Positions 38,543-46,622 of a DNA stretch of 64,000 nt are shown one piece after another. Source of the DNA: JAAYPI01 sp963668615 (GTDB lineage: Bacteria > Bacteroidota > Bacteroidia > Bacteroidales > Paludibacteraceae). The stretch lies in NCBI GenBank assembly GCA_963668615.2, contig CAXXCL010000001.1, forward strand, positions 62,001 through 126,000, given 5' to 3'. How positions within the stretch are numbered: position 1 is the stretch's first letter; every line of letters starts with the position of its first letter. The notes beneath the pieces are model-generated. The model was not told where the DNA came from and searched no databases. It worked only from the letters and a program-made list of their open reading frames with translations. The position numbers were made by a program, and so were the translations under genes.

Positions 38543-38642
38543 ATAAAAGCGTTAAATATATAAACGAATACTGATTTATACTGGAGAATCATAATGAAAT
38601 CTTCCGACCAATCTTAATGACATATCCGTTCCGATAGGGCAA

Positions 38643-38660
38643 AACGAGTTACAAACTCGC
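38643..38660. repeat. Short palindrome in intergenic repeat
   Basis: CGAGTT/AACTCG pair with a 3-base loop (ACGAGTTACAAACTCG context). The surrounding 38610-38670 sequence resembles dispersed intergenic repeat debris. No gene seen between 38404 and 38674. Confidence 0.4.
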
Positions 38661-38674
38661 ACCAGCAGATGACT

Positions 38675-39712
38675 TTACGGATTCAAACTTAATTCTGATA
38701 TATAGTCTAAATCGTGGTCACTACTATGCAAATTAAGCCTGAGAGCATAGTACCTATAATTAGCACTAGCATCTACATATAGTGTCGTGGTAGTAGTATT
38801 ACTTGAAGTGGATGATGGACCCATAGAGACTGAACAACCTGTCCATGAAGTTCCATTATCAGAACCAAAAAGATAAAAACAATTGGGGTATGTCGCTGAA
38901 ACAAACACTGAAGATGAAGTAAAACCATATTGTGATGGTGAAAAAGTAATACTAGAAATATGTTTCGCTACCCCTAGGTCAAACAGAAAAAACGCATAAT
39001 CATTTTCCATTGCCGTCATAAATGTTGAAAGATCTCCGTCAGAAAGCGATATTCTGTCAACATCTCTCAACACAGATGCACTTAAATAATCTTGAGGATC
39101 TGATATTGGAGAATGAAGAGTTCTGTATCTCACTTCTTTCACAGGAATAATATTTGGTGTAATACCGTAATCAGCCTTTAACAGTGTTACAAAATCTCCA
39201 ATACTTATTCGTTTTAAATCGCCACTCTTATTACCTAGAACCATGAAAGAATCTACACCGTAGGTATAATCCGGTAAGTTTTCTACTCTGGTTAATCCAT
39301 CACTGGCAATCTTAATACCTAAACTACCACTATTACCAACAAGAGAATAGGAAGTAAGGTTTAGATTCTGAGTAGCAGTGTGATTTCCTAAATTATCAAA
39401 TGCTCCACGCACCCAGCCACTACCGTTGTTATAATAATAACCCGGGGTAACCGCGGTAGTGCCACTGCCAGCTGTAGCGGTATTGTACACCGCCATGCCC
39501 TGCACATGCGTAGGCATCGGGGCAGGTGAAGTAGTGGAGGTCAATGCTACTCGGGGTAGCAATAGACCTTTTTGTGTGCTCTGCAATTCTAGCAGGGCAT
39601 TCGAATTAATAGTAGCACTGGCAGTGCCGTCCGAAATCTTTTGCTGTGCATAAACTACAGATACCGGAAGCAGCATGGCTGCCAGATAGATTAAAAACAT
39701 TTTTACTTTCAT
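38675..39712 (-). CDS. Secreted surface protein with discoidin-like C-terminus
   Basis: 345 residues from ATG 39712 (signal peptide MKVKMFLIYLAAMLLPVSVV, cleavage near YAQ). A longer open frame to 39772 adds residues that look like non-signal sequence, so I chose the inner start. The first part is the common Bacteroidota surface-protein opening (SNALLELQSTQKGLLLPRV, MAVYNTATAG, GYYYNNGSGWVR). The C-terminal 150 residues look like a discoidin/F5-8 beta domain (FLFDLGVAKHISSITFSP, YRYYALRLNLHSSDHDLDY). No kinase or T9SS tail seen. Ligand unknown. Confidence 0.75.
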   Translation of the reverse strand: MKVKMFLIYLAAMLLPVSVVYAQQKISDGTASATINSNALLELQSTQKGLLLPRVALTSTTSPAPMPTHVQGMAVYNTATAGSGTTAVTPGYYYNNGSGWVRGAFDNLGNHTATQNLNLTSYSLVGNSGSLGIKIASDGLTRVENLPDYTYGVDSFMVLGNKSGDLKRISIGDFVTLLKADYGITPNIIPVKEVRYRTLHSPISDPQDYLSASVLRDVDRISLSDGDLSTFMTAMENDYAFFLFDLGVAKHISSITFSPSQYGFTSSSVFVSATYPNCFYLFGSDNGTSWTGCSVSMGPSSTSSNTTTTTLYVDASANYRYYALRLNLHSSDHDLDYISELSLNP

Positions 39713-39752
39713 AATTGTACTTTTTTTGGTGAATAAATAATATCTAGAGAAG

Positions 39753-39950
39753 ATACATGCAACAAAAAGCACTTCCTGCTATGTGATGGCATACAGGAAG
39801 TGCTTGCGGCAGCCGGAAATGCTAAAACCAACTGCCATGGAGAAAACAAAAACAAGGGAAAATACATGCAATGAAAAAGGCACTCCCTGCCCATTGAAGC
39901 TAAACAGGAAGTGCCCGCAAAAGCCGGAATACCAAACCGACTTGTTGGTA
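39753..39950. repeat. Degenerate tandem pair of about 110-bp elements
   Basis: Two imperfect copies begin at 39753 and 39862 (ATACATGCAA) and share an inverted-repeat core (GCACTTCCTG... CAGGAAGTGC, second copies at 39794 and 39905) and GCCGGAA (39812, 39923). Offset is 109-111 bases. Probably a REP-like intergenic repeat; the 94-codon open frame on the minus strand here is a by-product. Confidence 0.6.
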
Positions 39951-39962
39951 TGGCACAAAAAG

Positions 39963-40007
39963 CAAAGCCATTGCAAGAAATTTCTTCTTGCAATGGCTTT
40001 GTTATAT
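39963..40007 (+). terminator. Strong hairpin with T-run
   Basis: Perfect 17-bp stem (39963-39979 with 39985-40001, 5-base loop) followed by TTATATTTTT. It is far from any plus-strand gene end, so its function is unclear. A second hairpin (TTTTAGCAAA/TTTGCTAAAA, about 40008-40045) follows directly. Confidence 0.6.
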
Positions 40008-40088
40008 TTTTAGCAAAAAAATTATATATAATTTCTTTGCTAAAATGGTAAGTATTATTAGATTTCTCGCGTGTGCACGCTAGGTGAG

Positions 40089-40108
40089 TCTCTCTCTCTC
40101 TCTCTCTC
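40089..40108. repeat. (TC)10 microsatellite
   Basis: Ten TC dinucleotides in an intergenic region, unusual for bacteria. It lies about 380 bases upstream (minus-strand view) of the discoidin-like gene. Copy number could vary by slippage. Confidence 0.7.
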
Positions 40109-40119
40109 TTAACATATTT

Positions 40120-40163
40120 TCACCGATTAACAACATCTGGCTGTTAAAAGAACTTAAATCGGT
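40120..40163. repeat. Inverted repeat near tRNA-Ser
   Basis: CACCGATT and AATCGGTG pair with an inner short stem (AACA/TGTT). The region 40164-40358 holds nothing else recognisable. Confidence 0.45.
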
Positions 40164-40358
40164 GCTAGTATTTTTTTTGAAAATATGCATACTCAAGATT
40201 GAATTTGAAAGACGGATAATGTGCAAACAGTTGACTCATTAGGGAGTTCTCCACCCGCAAATGTAAAAAGATATTTCTTTATATGAAACTTTTTTAAAAT
40301 TATTTTATACGAAAGAACATAAAAAAGGCAGTACGTTTCTTTGTAACTGCCCCATTCG

Positions 40359-40446
40359 CGGAGGGGGCGGGATTCGAACCCGCGATACCCTTTAGGAGTA
40401 TATACGCTTTCCAGGCGTACCTCTTCAACCACTCGAGCACCTCTCC
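40359..40446 (-). tRNA. tRNA-Ser (GGA anticodon)
   Basis: 88 bases on the minus strand. The 5' end GGAGAGG pairs with the 3' arm CCCCTCC (one A-C mismatch at pair 5). The anticodon loop CTGGAAA gives GGA, reading UCC/UCU serine codons. A long variable arm and the T arm GCGGG-TTCGAAT-CCCGC are clear. No CCA is encoded. It lies after tatD on the same strand. Confidence 0.93.
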
Positions 40447-40534
40447 TTTTTATCTTTCTTTTTGTGGATGGCAAGCTGCAAAGTACGGAAAAAAAATCAA
40501 TCCCGACAATAGGTCTACCGACAAATTCAGAAAT

Positions 40535-41320
40535 TTATTTTTTGTCAATCAGCAAAGGAAACATCTTTTTTACATTTTGAGTCGTCGTTTCGGCTATTTC
40601 CGTTGGCAACACTTGATAAACCTCACTTAACCGATTGACGATGTAAGGTAAATAGGAACTTTCATTCCTCTTTCCTCGATGTGGAACAGGAGATAAATAC
40701 GGACAATCCGTTTCCAAAACAATTTTTGATAACAGTATTTGGTTCAACGTATTGGCAAATGTGGCACTTTTGTACGTTACAATGCCATTGATACCCAATA
40801 CAAAGTTTCCCAAAGAGAAAATGGTTTCCGCCTCATCCGGAGTACCGGTAAAACTATGAAAAATACCATTGAGCTTTGATGAATCAAAATGTCGAAGGCT
40901 TTCTACAATTTCAGCAAAGGCATCACGACAATGTATGGCAACAGGCAATTTTTTCTCTATGGATACTGCGATTTGATATTCGAAAATTTCCTTCTGTTCT
41001 TTAAAAAATTCCGAGCTCCAATACAAATCCAATCCTATCTCTCCTATTCCAATGTAATTTCGGGCAGCAATCGCCTCATCAAAACGAGCAATTTCTTTCT
41101 TGTAATTTTCAGTTACACTTGTTGGATGAATGCCCATAAAAGCATGGCAAACGATAGGATACTGTCTTTCCAATCGGTGCAAAGCATCAATGGTAGAAGC
41201 ATCAATGTTTTGCAAAAAAATATGTTCTACACCAACCGATTGGGCTCTGGCTATGGCATCCGAATAATCGGCAGCAAACTCATCGGCGAACAAATGTGCG
41301 TGTGTATCTATTAATCTCAT
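40535..41320 (-). CDS. tatD: TatD-family DNase
   Basis: 261-residue metal-dependent hydrolase of the TatD type. The first metal ligands are in DTHAHL (residues 4-9), a Glu ligand in IGEIGLD, His ligands in IHCRDA and FHSFTG, and an Asp in LETDCPYLSP. Length and motif order match. It begins 2 bases after the HAD phosphatase gene, so they form one transcript, and the tRNA-Ser gene follows. Confidence 0.95.
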   Translation of the reverse strand: MRLIDTHAHLFADEFAADYSDAIARAQSVGVEHIFLQNIDASTIDALHRLERQYPIVCHAFMGIHPTSVTENYKKEIARFDEAIAARNYIGIGEIGLDLYWSSEFFKEQKEIFEYQIAVSIEKKLPVAIHCRDAFAEIVESLRHFDSSKLNGIFHSFTGTPDEAETIFSLGNFVLGINGIVTYKSATFANTLNQILLSKIVLETDCPYLSPVPHRGKRNESSYLPYIVNRLSEVYQVLPTEIAETTTQNVKKMFPLLIDKK

Positions 41321-41322
41321 AT

Positions 41323-42024
41323 TTATAAAATCAATTTCAATTCCTCCAAAGAAGTGATTTCGTAAGTAGGTGCAAAAGGCATCTCCTTCTGGCTCGAAAT
41401 ATTATAAAAAGCCTGATCTATTCCGGCATTTCTTGCACCAAAAATATCTGCTTGCCAATTATCTCCTATTACTAAACTTTCTGTTTTTCGGGCATTGGAC
41501 GACTTTATGGCATAGTCAAAAAACAGCTTATCCGGCTTATGCTTTTTTACCGTTTCGGACAAATAAATAGTAGCAAAATAAGGTTTCAATCCCGAATTAT
41601 TGATTTTGAAATACTGCACCTCACTAAAACCATTAGAGATAATATGCATTTGATAGCCCTTCTCTTGTAAATAGTCTAATACAGGTAGGGTAAATGGCAT
41701 AAGGTGTGTTTTTGTCTTCACCAACTGCAGGTAATCATCGGCTATTGTTGGAGCTTGCGACAGAATAGGCACACTCGCTTCACGAAAAATAGCCTCAAAT
41801 CTTTCAACATTTAAAAACTGCTTATCTATTTTTCCACCTCCGTATAAAACCCATAATTCCTCATTTTTCTTCTTGTACGAAACATAAAACTCCTCAAACG
41901 AAGAAAAATACAAATCCAAATGATAGCCGACAAACAATTCACGCAGAGTTTCTTTGGAATTTTTATCAAAACTCCAAAGAGTGTTGTCCAAATCAAAAAA
42001 AAGATGTTTGTAATTTGCTTTCAT
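41323..42024 (-). CDS. HAD-superfamily phosphatase (YjjG-like)
   Basis: 233 residues. HAD motif I is FFDLDNTLW (residues about 9-17), motif II is IISNGFS, motif III Lys lies before KPDKLFF, and motif IV is GDNWQADI. The cap domain size resembles YjjG pyrimidine nucleotidases; substrate unproven. A promoter -7 box inside the upstream region (42043-42050) sets the start at 42024 rather than the longer open frame at 42045. Confidence 0.88.
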   Translation of the reverse strand: MKANYKHLFFDLDNTLWSFDKNSKETLRELFVGYHLDLYFSSFEEFYVSYKKKNEELWVLYGGGKIDKQFLNVERFEAIFREASVPILSQAPTIADDYLQLVKTKTHLMPFTLPVLDYLQEKGYQMHIISNGFSEVQYFKINNSGLKPYFATIYLSETVKKHKPDKLFFDYAIKSSNARKTESLVIGDNWQADIFGARNAGIDQAFYNISSQKEMPFAPTYEITSLEELKLIL

Positions 42025-42042
42025 CCGATGGTTCTTATGAAA

Positions 42043-42084
42043 CAAAAGTACGCAAAATTCACATAAAATGAATTTTGCGTACTT
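42043..42084 (-). promoter_or_regulatory. Terminator hairpin overlapping a -7 promoter box
   Basis: A 16-bp perfect stem (42046-42061 with 42069-42084) follows the upstream lipoprotein gene on the minus strand. Its last bases form TACTTTTG (42043-42050), a -7 box 18 bases before the phosphatase ATG. One structure may end one gene and start the next. Confidence 0.6.
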
Positions 42085-42116
42085 CGTATTTTTACCTTGT
42101 TGGTAACCCCGAAAGA

Positions 42117-42974
42117 TTAGTCTTTCTGAATCAACAAATATTTGGAAACAGCCCAGAAATCAGTTTGATTTTTGATAATCAAAGTATATTTCTTATCGGC
42201 ACCCAATCTCAATTCATAAGAATTGGCAGGATGTTTGGTTAATATCTTAGCTTTCTTTGAATCGATTGGCAAAGAATCAAATTGTCTCACATCAACGGCT
42301 GTAAACAAACTTGTTCTGAAATTTGTCTTCATTTTCTTCACGTCAATGTTGCTTTCTTTAATTTCTTTTCTAGTTGCAATCTTATAGTAAGCTTTATGAA
42401 TTAAAGCATCTTGGTCTGCAATTTCCTTTTCTTTTTGTACATTCTTCGATTCAAGATCTGCAGTTCTACGATTCAAATTTTGAGTTTCAGTTGTTAAACT
42501 GTCAATTTTTATATCCTTGCCAGCCAACACTTTTTCCATATCTTGCAATTCCTTATTTTTCTGATTGAGCGTTTCTGTCAAACGTTTTACCGTTTTTCTC
42601 AATTCTGTTGATTGGAATTTTCCACTCTGTATTTTCTTTTCCAACTCATCTATTTTGGTTTTATTATCAGCCAAAATTTGATTAATAATTTGAACATCAT
42701 TGGTTAAACGAGTTCTTACTGTTTGAGTAGGTTGTCCTTCAGCTGAAGCATTCAAGCTTATATAATCCTGAGATTGCTTAATGGAAGCAAAGCCATTATC
42801 AATATCTTGAATAGTAGCGATATATTCATTCATCTCAGCAATTTGCTGTTGTTGCACAGCCAATATAGAGTCATTTTGCTTCTTTAAAGCTTTGTACTCT
42901 TTACTTTCGTAACCACAAGCAGATAACATCAAACCTGCAATCATGGATAATAGAAATACTTTCTTCATTTTCAT
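42117..42974 (-). CDS. Coiled-coil lipoprotein, unknown function
   Basis: 285 residues. A type II signal peptide ends at the lipobox cysteine (LMLSAC, about residue 20). Residues about 25-185 are heptad-rich coiled coil (KKQNDSILAVQQQQIAEM, DELEKKIQ, LNQKNKELQDMEK). The C-terminal part is a small globular segment (RTSLFTAVDVRQFDSLP, YTLIIKNQTDFWAVSKYLL). No family recognised. It is a single-gene unit between rsmI and the phosphatase gene, with a -7 box (TATATTTG, 43009-43016) upstream. Confidence 0.7.
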   Translation of the reverse strand: MKMKKVFLLSMIAGLMLSACGYESKEYKALKKQNDSILAVQQQQIAEMNEYIATIQDIDNGFASIKQSQDYISLNASAEGQPTQTVRTRLTNDVQIINQILADNKTKIDELEKKIQSGKFQSTELRKTVKRLTETLNQKNKELQDMEKVLAGKDIKIDSLTTETQNLNRRTADLESKNVQKEKEIADQDALIHKAYYKIATRKEIKESNIDVKKMKTNFRTSLFTAVDVRQFDSLPIDSKKAKILTKHPANSYELRLGADKKYTLIIKNQTDFWAVSKYLLIQKD

Positions 42975-43008
42975 TTTGATTTTCTTTTACAGTCTTTAAA
43001 TTTGTGTA

Positions 43009-43036
43009 CAAATATAGGTAATCTATTGGATATCAA
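43009..43036 (-). promoter_or_regulatory. Promoter candidate of the coiled-coil lipoprotein
   Basis: Minus-strand TTG (43034-43036), 17 bases, then TATATTTG (43009-43016). Spacing is two bases short of the usual 19. Confidence 0.35.
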
Positions 43037-43066
43037 AAGTAATTTTGGAACAAAATAATGCTTTTT

Positions 43067-43762
43067 TCATTTTTCTGTTATTTCGGATTTTTTGGACTCC
43101 AAACCGGCAACTACTATAACAAACTCTCCTCGGGGAGCCGTTTCTGTAAAATGGTGTACTAACTCTTGCAAAGTACCGTGTGATGACTCATTATATATTT
43201 TCGAGATTTCCCTCGAAACGGAAGCTTTTCTATCTTCTCCAAAAGTTTCGGCAAATTGAATCAGTGTTTTCAGAACTCGGTACGGCGATTCATAAAAAAT
43301 CATTGTTCGAGATTCTTGGGAAAGCTTTTTTAATCGGGTATGTCGACCTTTTTTTTGTGGTAAAAACCCTTCGAAACAAAATCTGTCCATCGGCAAACCG
43401 GAGTTTACCAAAGCAGGGACAAAAGCTGTTGCACCGGGCAAACATTCTACTTCTATACCATGGGCAAGACATTCTCTTACGATCAAAAAACCGGGATCGG
43501 AGACGCCGGGAGTTCCGGCATCGGAGATAACAGCCCCTACTTCACCTTGTTGTAATCGGTTAATAATGCCTTCCAACGAATTATGTTCGTTAAACTTATG
43601 GTAAGCTGTCAGTTTGTTTTGAATTTCAAAATGTTTGAGCAAAACACTGCTGGTACGCGTATCCTCAGCCAAAATAAAGTCAACCTCTTTTAGCACTTTA
43701 ATTGCTCTGAAAGTCATATCCTCCAAATTTCCGACAGGGGTAGGAACAACAAATAACTTCAT
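43067..43762 (-). CDS. rsmI: 16S rRNA (cytidine-2'-O)-methyltransferase RsmI
   Basis: 231 residues from ATG 43762 (MKLFVVPTPVGNLEDMT); the open frame upstream adds five residues that are not family-like. The tetrapyrrole-methylase fold has the SAM-binding signatures ILAEDTR and SDAGTPGVSDPG (about residue 80-91), and GATAFVPALVNSGLP. It methylates C1402 of 16S rRNA in E. coli. It follows the 218-residue protein gene by 27 bases. Confidence 0.94.
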   Translation of the reverse strand: MKLFVVPTPVGNLEDMTFRAIKVLKEVDFILAEDTRTSSVLLKHFEIQNKLTAYHKFNEHNSLEGIINRLQQGEVGAVISDAGTPGVSDPGFLIVRECLAHGIEVECLPGATAFVPALVNSGLPMDRFCFEGFLPQKKGRHTRLKKLSQESRTMIFYESPYRVLKTLIQFAETFGEDRKASVSREISKIYNESSHGTLQELVHHFTETAPRGEFVIVVAGLESKKSEITEK

Positions 43763-43789
43763 TTTAAGTGATTCCAATTTAATCGTGCT

Positions 43790-44446
43790 TTAAGAAAACC
43801 TTTTTTTCAACATATCAAAAAGATAAATTACCGTCTCATTGTCGTCTTTCCAGTCAAAATTATCTTTTATGTACGATTTTGCTTCTTGCAAAGAACTACA
43901 TTTGTCCAAATAGGCAATAGTCTCCATCATTTTGTCTTCATCACCCAAAAACAGATCTCTCTTAAAACGAAAACGATCATTAATTCCAATGGCTTTTTTC
44001 AAATTAGTCACAATTCTGGCATCAACAGATGATGTTTTAGAAACAATTTTCTGTTCCTGGACAATGGTTCTTTCGCCTGTCATAAACTTCTCAGAAATGC
44101 TTGTGGTACGTGTATTCGTCTGTTCTGTAGTTATTTTGGATTGAGGCAATTCATCGTCTTCCTCATCAAGCAAAACAACATTTTTTTGAAGTGTTGCAAT
44201 TGGCTGAATAGGTTTTTGCTGGATGGTAACGGTTTGTTCTACTTCTACAGGTTCTGTTTCTATACCTTCCAAGCTGGCAATTTTATCAAGATTATCAGAA
44301 ATATGTTTCAAATTAGCCTTCGCCAATTGCATCACTACCGGAGGAATCGTTGGCATACTGCCCAAACTTGAAACAATCATTTCAACTTCTTTTATATCAT
44401 TGATAATCAAATCAATAAAAATATTCTTCTCCATATTGGTATCCAT
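43790..44446 (-). CDS. Conserved hypothetical protein of Bacteroidota
   Basis: 218 residues from ATG 44446 (MDTNMEKNIFIDLIINDIKEVE); a longer frame to 44548 reads through the promoter. The first 70 residues are helical, the middle is Gln/Thr-rich and likely unstructured, and the C-terminal 90 residues are a compact helical segment (NDRFRFKRDLFLGDEDKM, SLQEAKSYIKDNFDW). I recall similar uncharacterised proteins in the phylum but no function. It is upstream of rsmI on the same strand and divergent from tdk. Confidence 0.7.
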   Translation of the reverse strand: MDTNMEKNIFIDLIINDIKEVEMIVSSLGSMPTIPPVVMQLAKANLKHISDNLDKIASLEGIETEPVEVEQTVTIQQKPIQPIATLQKNVVLLDEEDDELPQSKITTEQTNTRTTSISEKFMTGERTIVQEQKIVSKTSSVDARIVTNLKKAIGINDRFRFKRDLFLGDEDKMMETIAYLDKCSSLQEAKSYIKDNFDWKDDNETVIYLFDMLKKRFS

Positions 44447-44500
44447 ATCGGTATTTTCTTTACTTTTGCAAAAGTAGTAAATAACTGTAAAAGAGACAAA
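44436..44500. promoter_or_regulatory. Divergent overlapping promoters around a 16-base palindrome
   Basis: TACTTTTGCAAAAGTA (44461-44476) is a perfect palindrome giving a TAnnTTTG -7 box on each strand. Minus strand: TTTG 44497-44500, 20 bases, TACTTTTG 44469-44476. Plus strand: TTG 44436-44438, 22 bases, TACTTTTG 44461-44468. The two promoters point at tdk and at the 218-residue gene and cannot both be occupied at once. Confidence 0.6.
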
Positions 44501-45093
44501 TGTTATATTTAGAAACCCTACGAAATTCCAAAAAAAATAGAGGCTCAATAGAAATTATTTGCGGCTCTATGTTTTCAGGAAAAACGGAAGAGCTGATACG
44601 TCGTCTGAAACGTGCTAAAATAGCTAAATTACAAGTAGAGATTTTTAAACCTGCCATAGACGTGAGGTATTCTGAGACTGAAGTTGTCTCTCACGATAAA
44701 AACTCCATTCTTTCGACGGTTGTCGATTCTCCTCAAAATATTTTATTACTTTCGAGTGACGTAGATGTTGTAGGCATTGATGAAGCTCAATTTTTTGACG
44801 AAGGATTGATAGACGTTTGTAACAAACTTGCCAATCAAGGTTTACGCGTAATTGTGGCCGGATTGGATATGGACTTTAAGGGTAAACCTTTCGGACCGAT
44901 ACCTGCTCTGTGCTCTATTGCCGAAGAAGTTACCAAAGTGCATGCCATTTGCGTGGAATGCGGGCATTTAGCCAACTATTCATACCGATTATCCAATTCC
45001 GAAAAGCAGGTATTGTTAGGAGAAAAAGATGAATATATACCCCTTTGCCGAGAATGCTACCTTGCTAAACAAGAAGCGAAAGATAATTTGTAA
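44500..45093 (+). CDS. tdk: Thymidine kinase (type II)
   Basis: 197 residues. The P-loop GSMFSGKT (residues about 22-29) and GIDEAQFFDEG metal/substrate motif are intact. Thymidine-binding part contains GLDMDFKGKPFGP. The zinc site has cysteine pairs CVECG and CREC near the C-terminus. Length matches the TK1-like type II family. It converts thymidine to dTMP in salvage. The -7 box at 44461-44468 lies 31 bases upstream. Confidence 0.94.
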   Translation: MLYLETLRNSKKNRGSIEIICGSMFSGKTEELIRRLKRAKIAKLQVEIFKPAIDVRYSETEVVSHDKNSILSTVVDSPQNILLLSSDVDVVGIDEAQFFDEGLIDVCNKLANQGLRVIVAGLDMDFKGKPFGPIPALCSIAEEVTKVHAICVECGHLANYSYRLSNSEKQVLLGEKDEYIPLCRECYLAKQEAKDNL

Positions 45094-45219
45094 TTCATTC
45101 TTCGTTAAGCCCCATTAATTCAAAAGAAAAACGTTCGAATGCTCGGCATTTTACAAATTCAAAAAATATTTTGTTAATAACTTTATCCGCTTAAATTCCC
45201 ATTCAAATGCGATATGTTC

Positions 45220-45227
45220 TATATTTG
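45220..45227 (+). promoter_or_regulatory. -7 box that decides the TPR start
   Basis: TATATTTG lies inside the extended open frame at 45214. Transcription should begin a few bases after it, so the start at 45244 is more likely. No -33 TTG at the correct spacing was found. Confidence 0.35.
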
Positions 45228-45243
45228 TGCAAACAATGTTCGG

Positions 45244-46611
45244 ATGAAGCAAATAAATAATTCTAACGAAAAGTTTACCCAACTATTGAAACGCTACGAG
45301 ACCGATCTCTCCGGAAGATATTTTGATGCGGAAGAGATTGAGGAAATAGCAGAGTTCTATTTGCGTCGTATGCGAATTAAAGAGGCCAAACGAGCTATCG
45401 AATTTGGTCTAAAATTACACCCATCCAATTTATTTTTAGAAGTTTGCAAAGTCAGAATCTTCATCGAATTAAGTGACTTTGGAAGTGCTCTTCAGGCTAT
45501 TACACGACTTTCTGCAGAAAACGAATTTGATTTTGATATTTTACTTTTAAAAGGAGAAATCCTTTTAAAAAGTGGTAGAGAAGATGAGGCGAAAGAAACA
45601 TTCCAGATTCTTTTGGATAATGCCGAAGGTGATGTTGACGAAACATATTTAGACATTGCCTACGTGTATTTAGGGGCTCAAAAATACCAAAAAGCACTTG
45701 ACATACTACTGCTTGGCTACTTGAAAAACAATGACAACCAAACAATTTTATCGGAAATAGCATTTTGTTACGAACAATTGGACGAAATAGAAAAAGCTAT
45801 TTATACATACGAGAAAATTTTAAACATAAATCCTTATTCCAATGAAGCTTGGTTTAATTTAGGTCAAGTGTATTTCTCTCAAGGCAATTTTCCAAAAGCC
45901 ATAGAGGCTTACGAATTTGCAACTACTATTGACGAAGATGATGCAATAGCTTGGCAACTGAAAGCTCATGCTTATTATCAAAATGATAATTACAAAAAAG
46001 CAGCCGAAAGCTATTTGATATACGCTGAAAAAAGCGAGCATAAAGAAAGTCCTACCCTTTTTGCCGCAGAATGCTACGAAAAGATGGAAGACTACGACAT
46101 GGCTATCCATTATTATTCTATCGTTTTGGAAACCCAACCTAAAAATGCTGAAGCACTTGTTGGAATGGGCATTTGTTTCTCCGAAAAAGAATCTTTTCAA
46201 GACAGCATAAATTATTTTTTGGAGGCTTTAAAAATAGAACCTGACGCAAGCGAAACATGGGTTTATTTGGGAGAAGCCTATATTAATTCGGATAAAACGG
46301 AGGAAGGATTAACCGCTTATCTTAAAGCAATTGAGTTGGACGACAATCAACCCGAAACCTATGTCAGCATAGGCAACTTGTATTTGGAAAAAACCGATTA
46401 CCAACTGGCTCTCGATTATTATTTACGTGCCTTTGAGCAAGATAACTCTGCCGAAAACATTAAATTACTCATTGCCATGGCTTATTTTGGCTTAGAGGAT
46501 TATCAACTCGCACAAAGCTACTTGGAAGAAGCAATAACGTTGAATTCCGAATCAGTGAACTTATTTTTGGAAGTTTTCCCTGACGCTCTAAAAAAATTGA
46601 CGATAAGTTAA
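45244..46611 (+). CDS. TPR-repeat protein
   Basis: 455 residues composed of about eleven TPR motifs (34-residue helix pairs; for example DFDILLLKGEILLKSGREDE, AWFNLGQVYFSQGNFPKA and ETWVYLGEAYINSDKTEE), with no signal peptide or membrane segment. A protein-protein scaffold, probably cytoplasmic. No specific partner can be named. I chose ATG 45244 because a promoter -7 box lies inside the longer frame. It is the first gene of a run with DedA and aroE, 11 and 12 bases apart. Confidence 0.85.
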   Translation: MKQINNSNEKFTQLLKRYETDLSGRYFDAEEIEEIAEFYLRRMRIKEAKRAIEFGLKLHPSNLFLEVCKVRIFIELSDFGSALQAITRLSAENEFDFDILLLKGEILLKSGREDEAKETFQILLDNAEGDVDETYLDIAYVYLGAQKYQKALDILLLGYLKNNDNQTILSEIAFCYEQLDEIEKAIYTYEKILNINPYSNEAWFNLGQVYFSQGNFPKAIEAYEFATTIDEDDAIAWQLKAHAYYQNDNYKKAAESYLIYAEKSEHKESPTLFAAECYEKMEDYDMAIHYYSIVLETQPKNAEALVGMGICFSEKESFQDSINYFLEALKIEPDASETWVYLGEAYINSDKTEEGLTAYLKAIELDDNQPETYVSIGNLYLEKTDYQLALDYYLRAFEQDNSAENIKLLIAMAYFGLEDYQLAQSYLEEAITLNSESVNLFLEVFPDALKKLTIS

Positions 46612-46622
46612 ACCTGTTTTTT

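Noticed and set aside
39709..39993. 94-codon minus-strand frame (PAFAGTS-type peptide)
   Set aside because: Translation of the degenerate repeat pair; Cys-rich, not protein-like.
40193..40474. 93-codon minus-strand open frame
   Set aside because: It covers the tRNA-Ser gene, and its predicted protein has no recognisable features.
45214..45243. Longer N-terminus of the TPR protein
   Set aside because: A -7 promoter box lies inside this segment and the extra residues (MFYICANNVR) are not TPR-like.
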